From: Arthrobacter sp. ok362
GTDB lineage: Bacteria; Actinomycetota; Actinomycetes; Actinomycetales; Micrococcaceae
Length of the DNA: 64,000 nt
Assembly (NCBI RefSeq): GCF_900102785.1
Contig: NZ_FNGC01000005.1
Location: forward strand, 215,382-279,381
Reading direction: 5' to 3'
Under the pieces are notes generated by a model. The model saw only the letters and a list, made by a program, of their open reading frames with translations, was not told the origin of the DNA and did no database searches. The position numbers were made by a program, and so were the translations under genes. Positions 63,502 through 64,000 of this stretch are shown piece after piece (the stretch's first letter is position 1; each line of letters starts with the position of its first letter).

Positions 63502-64000
63502 TTAGCCGGTCTTGGCCATTGCGTAGGCCACGGTGGCGTAGGCCAGGGCGCCCGACATTTCCTGGAGCAGTTCCGGGTTGGTGTTGGCGATGGTGTCGCA
63601 GGCCTCGTGGTAGCAGGGATCAAGGACCTTGCCGGCCGCCCCGCCAAAGGATTGCGCCTGGGCCTGGGTCTTCCTCTTCTCATCGCCGGTGAACAGCCCG
63701 CCGCCGGGAATGCCGGCCGAGAGGAAGGCGTCGTAGTCGGAGCCGCCGTCAAAGGGCGTGCTCTCGGCGGGCAGCGCGTTCTCCTGGAAGTAGCGGAACA
63801 GGATGTCCTCGATCGCCTTGGACCCGGCCGGGCCGGCGTGGCCGAAATCCGCGCCGTCCCCGTCATGCACGGACCGCACACCGTTGGGCGAGGCCGCCAT
63901 GTCCACGTTCAGGTTCGCCGCGGTCTGGCCGATCTCGGCCTGGCTGAGTTCGTCGACGTAGTGCTGGGACCCGTAGAGGCCGTCCTCCTCGCCGCCCCAG
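63502..64000 (-). CDS. M28-family aminopeptidase, C-terminal part (runs off right edge)
   Basis: Only the last 165 or so codons are in the window; the start lies beyond the right edge. WGGEEDGLYGSQHYVDEL holds the catalytic Glu-Glu pair of M28 zinc peptidases, NLNVDMAASPNG the metal-binding Asp, and the end DPCYHEACDTIANTN contains the last zinc His. These enzymes are usually secreted aminopeptidases (Streptomyces SGAP-like). It ends convergently with the PuuE-like gene. Confidence 0.88.
   Translation of the reverse strand, partial: WGGEEDGLYGSQHYVDELSQAEIGQTAANLNVDMAASPNGVRSVHDGDGADFGHAGPAGSKAIEDILFRYFQENALPAESTPFDGGSDYDAFLSAGIPGGGLFTGDEKRKTQAQAQSFGGAAGKVLDPCYHEACDTIANTNPELLQEMSGALAYATVAYAMAKTG

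Overview
The window is chromosomal DNA from a high-GC actinobacterium, most likely Arthrobacter or a close relative (Pseudarthrobacter, Paenarthrobacter). The signs are dense GC-rich genes with GTG and TTG starts, many four-base ATGA overlaps, a mycothiol-type formaldehyde dehydrogenase, and a dimethylglycine oxidase that closely resembles the well-studied Arthrobacter globiformis enzyme. No rRNA, tRNA, CRISPR array, transposase or phage gene was recognised. Nothing was searched against a database, so all family calls come from reading motifs.

Layout. 1-5.4 kb: the 5' end of a tartrate/D-malate dehydrogenase gene and its LysR regulator, a CYTH-CHAD protein, a 5'-3' exonuclease, a CsbD-like stress protein and a PadR regulator. 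5.4-13.0 kb: an alpha/beta hydrolase, then a metal and arsenic resistance island. A leftward operon carries Acr3, ArsC, an 18-residue cysteine-rich peptide, a flavoprotein, a second ArsC-like protein, a DinB protein, an ArsR/SmtB regulator and a CDF metal exporter. Divergent from it are ArsR and an ArsN-like acetyltransferase. 13.1-17.4 kb: MerR/DUF4188 and TetR/zinc-ribbon pairs, three small unknown genes and a PhzF-like protein. 17.4-21.4 kb: a levan locus with a secreted levansucrase and a membrane-anchored GH32 fructanase. 21.4-27.9 kb: mixed small genes, gene remnants, a GAF-ANTAR regulator, an FMN reductase and nagA.

27.9-59.2 kb is a large one-carbon and quaternary-amine catabolic island. 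Choline is imported or made available through an ABC system (49-53 kb) and oxidised by BetA and BetB to glycine betaine. A Rieske oxygenase with its own ferredoxin and reductase should demethylate betaine to dimethylglycine. Dimethylglycine oxidase gives sarcosine, and creatinase can also supply sarcosine from creatine. The glyA-soxBDAG-sdaA-purU operon turns sarcosine into glycine, serine and pyruvate. Methyl groups leave as methylene-THF and formyl-THF (two PurU copies release formate) or as formaldehyde (mycothiol-dependent dehydrogenase). GntR and two IclR regulators sit beside these genes. A TTGCGT-centred inverted motif recurs at several promoters of the island and may define one regulon.

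59.2-64 kb: a PucR regulator, an NCS1 nucleobase-type permease and a PuuE-like polysaccharide-deacetylase-fold hydrolase form a likely purine or cyclic-amide cassette. The window ends inside an M28 aminopeptidase gene.

Several decayed genes are visible: a solute-binding protein tail, a histidine kinase/LuxR fragment, an MBL-fold hydrolase and an FdhF/YdeP-type fragment. Together with the repeats and accessory cassettes they suggest a region that gains and loses genes often.
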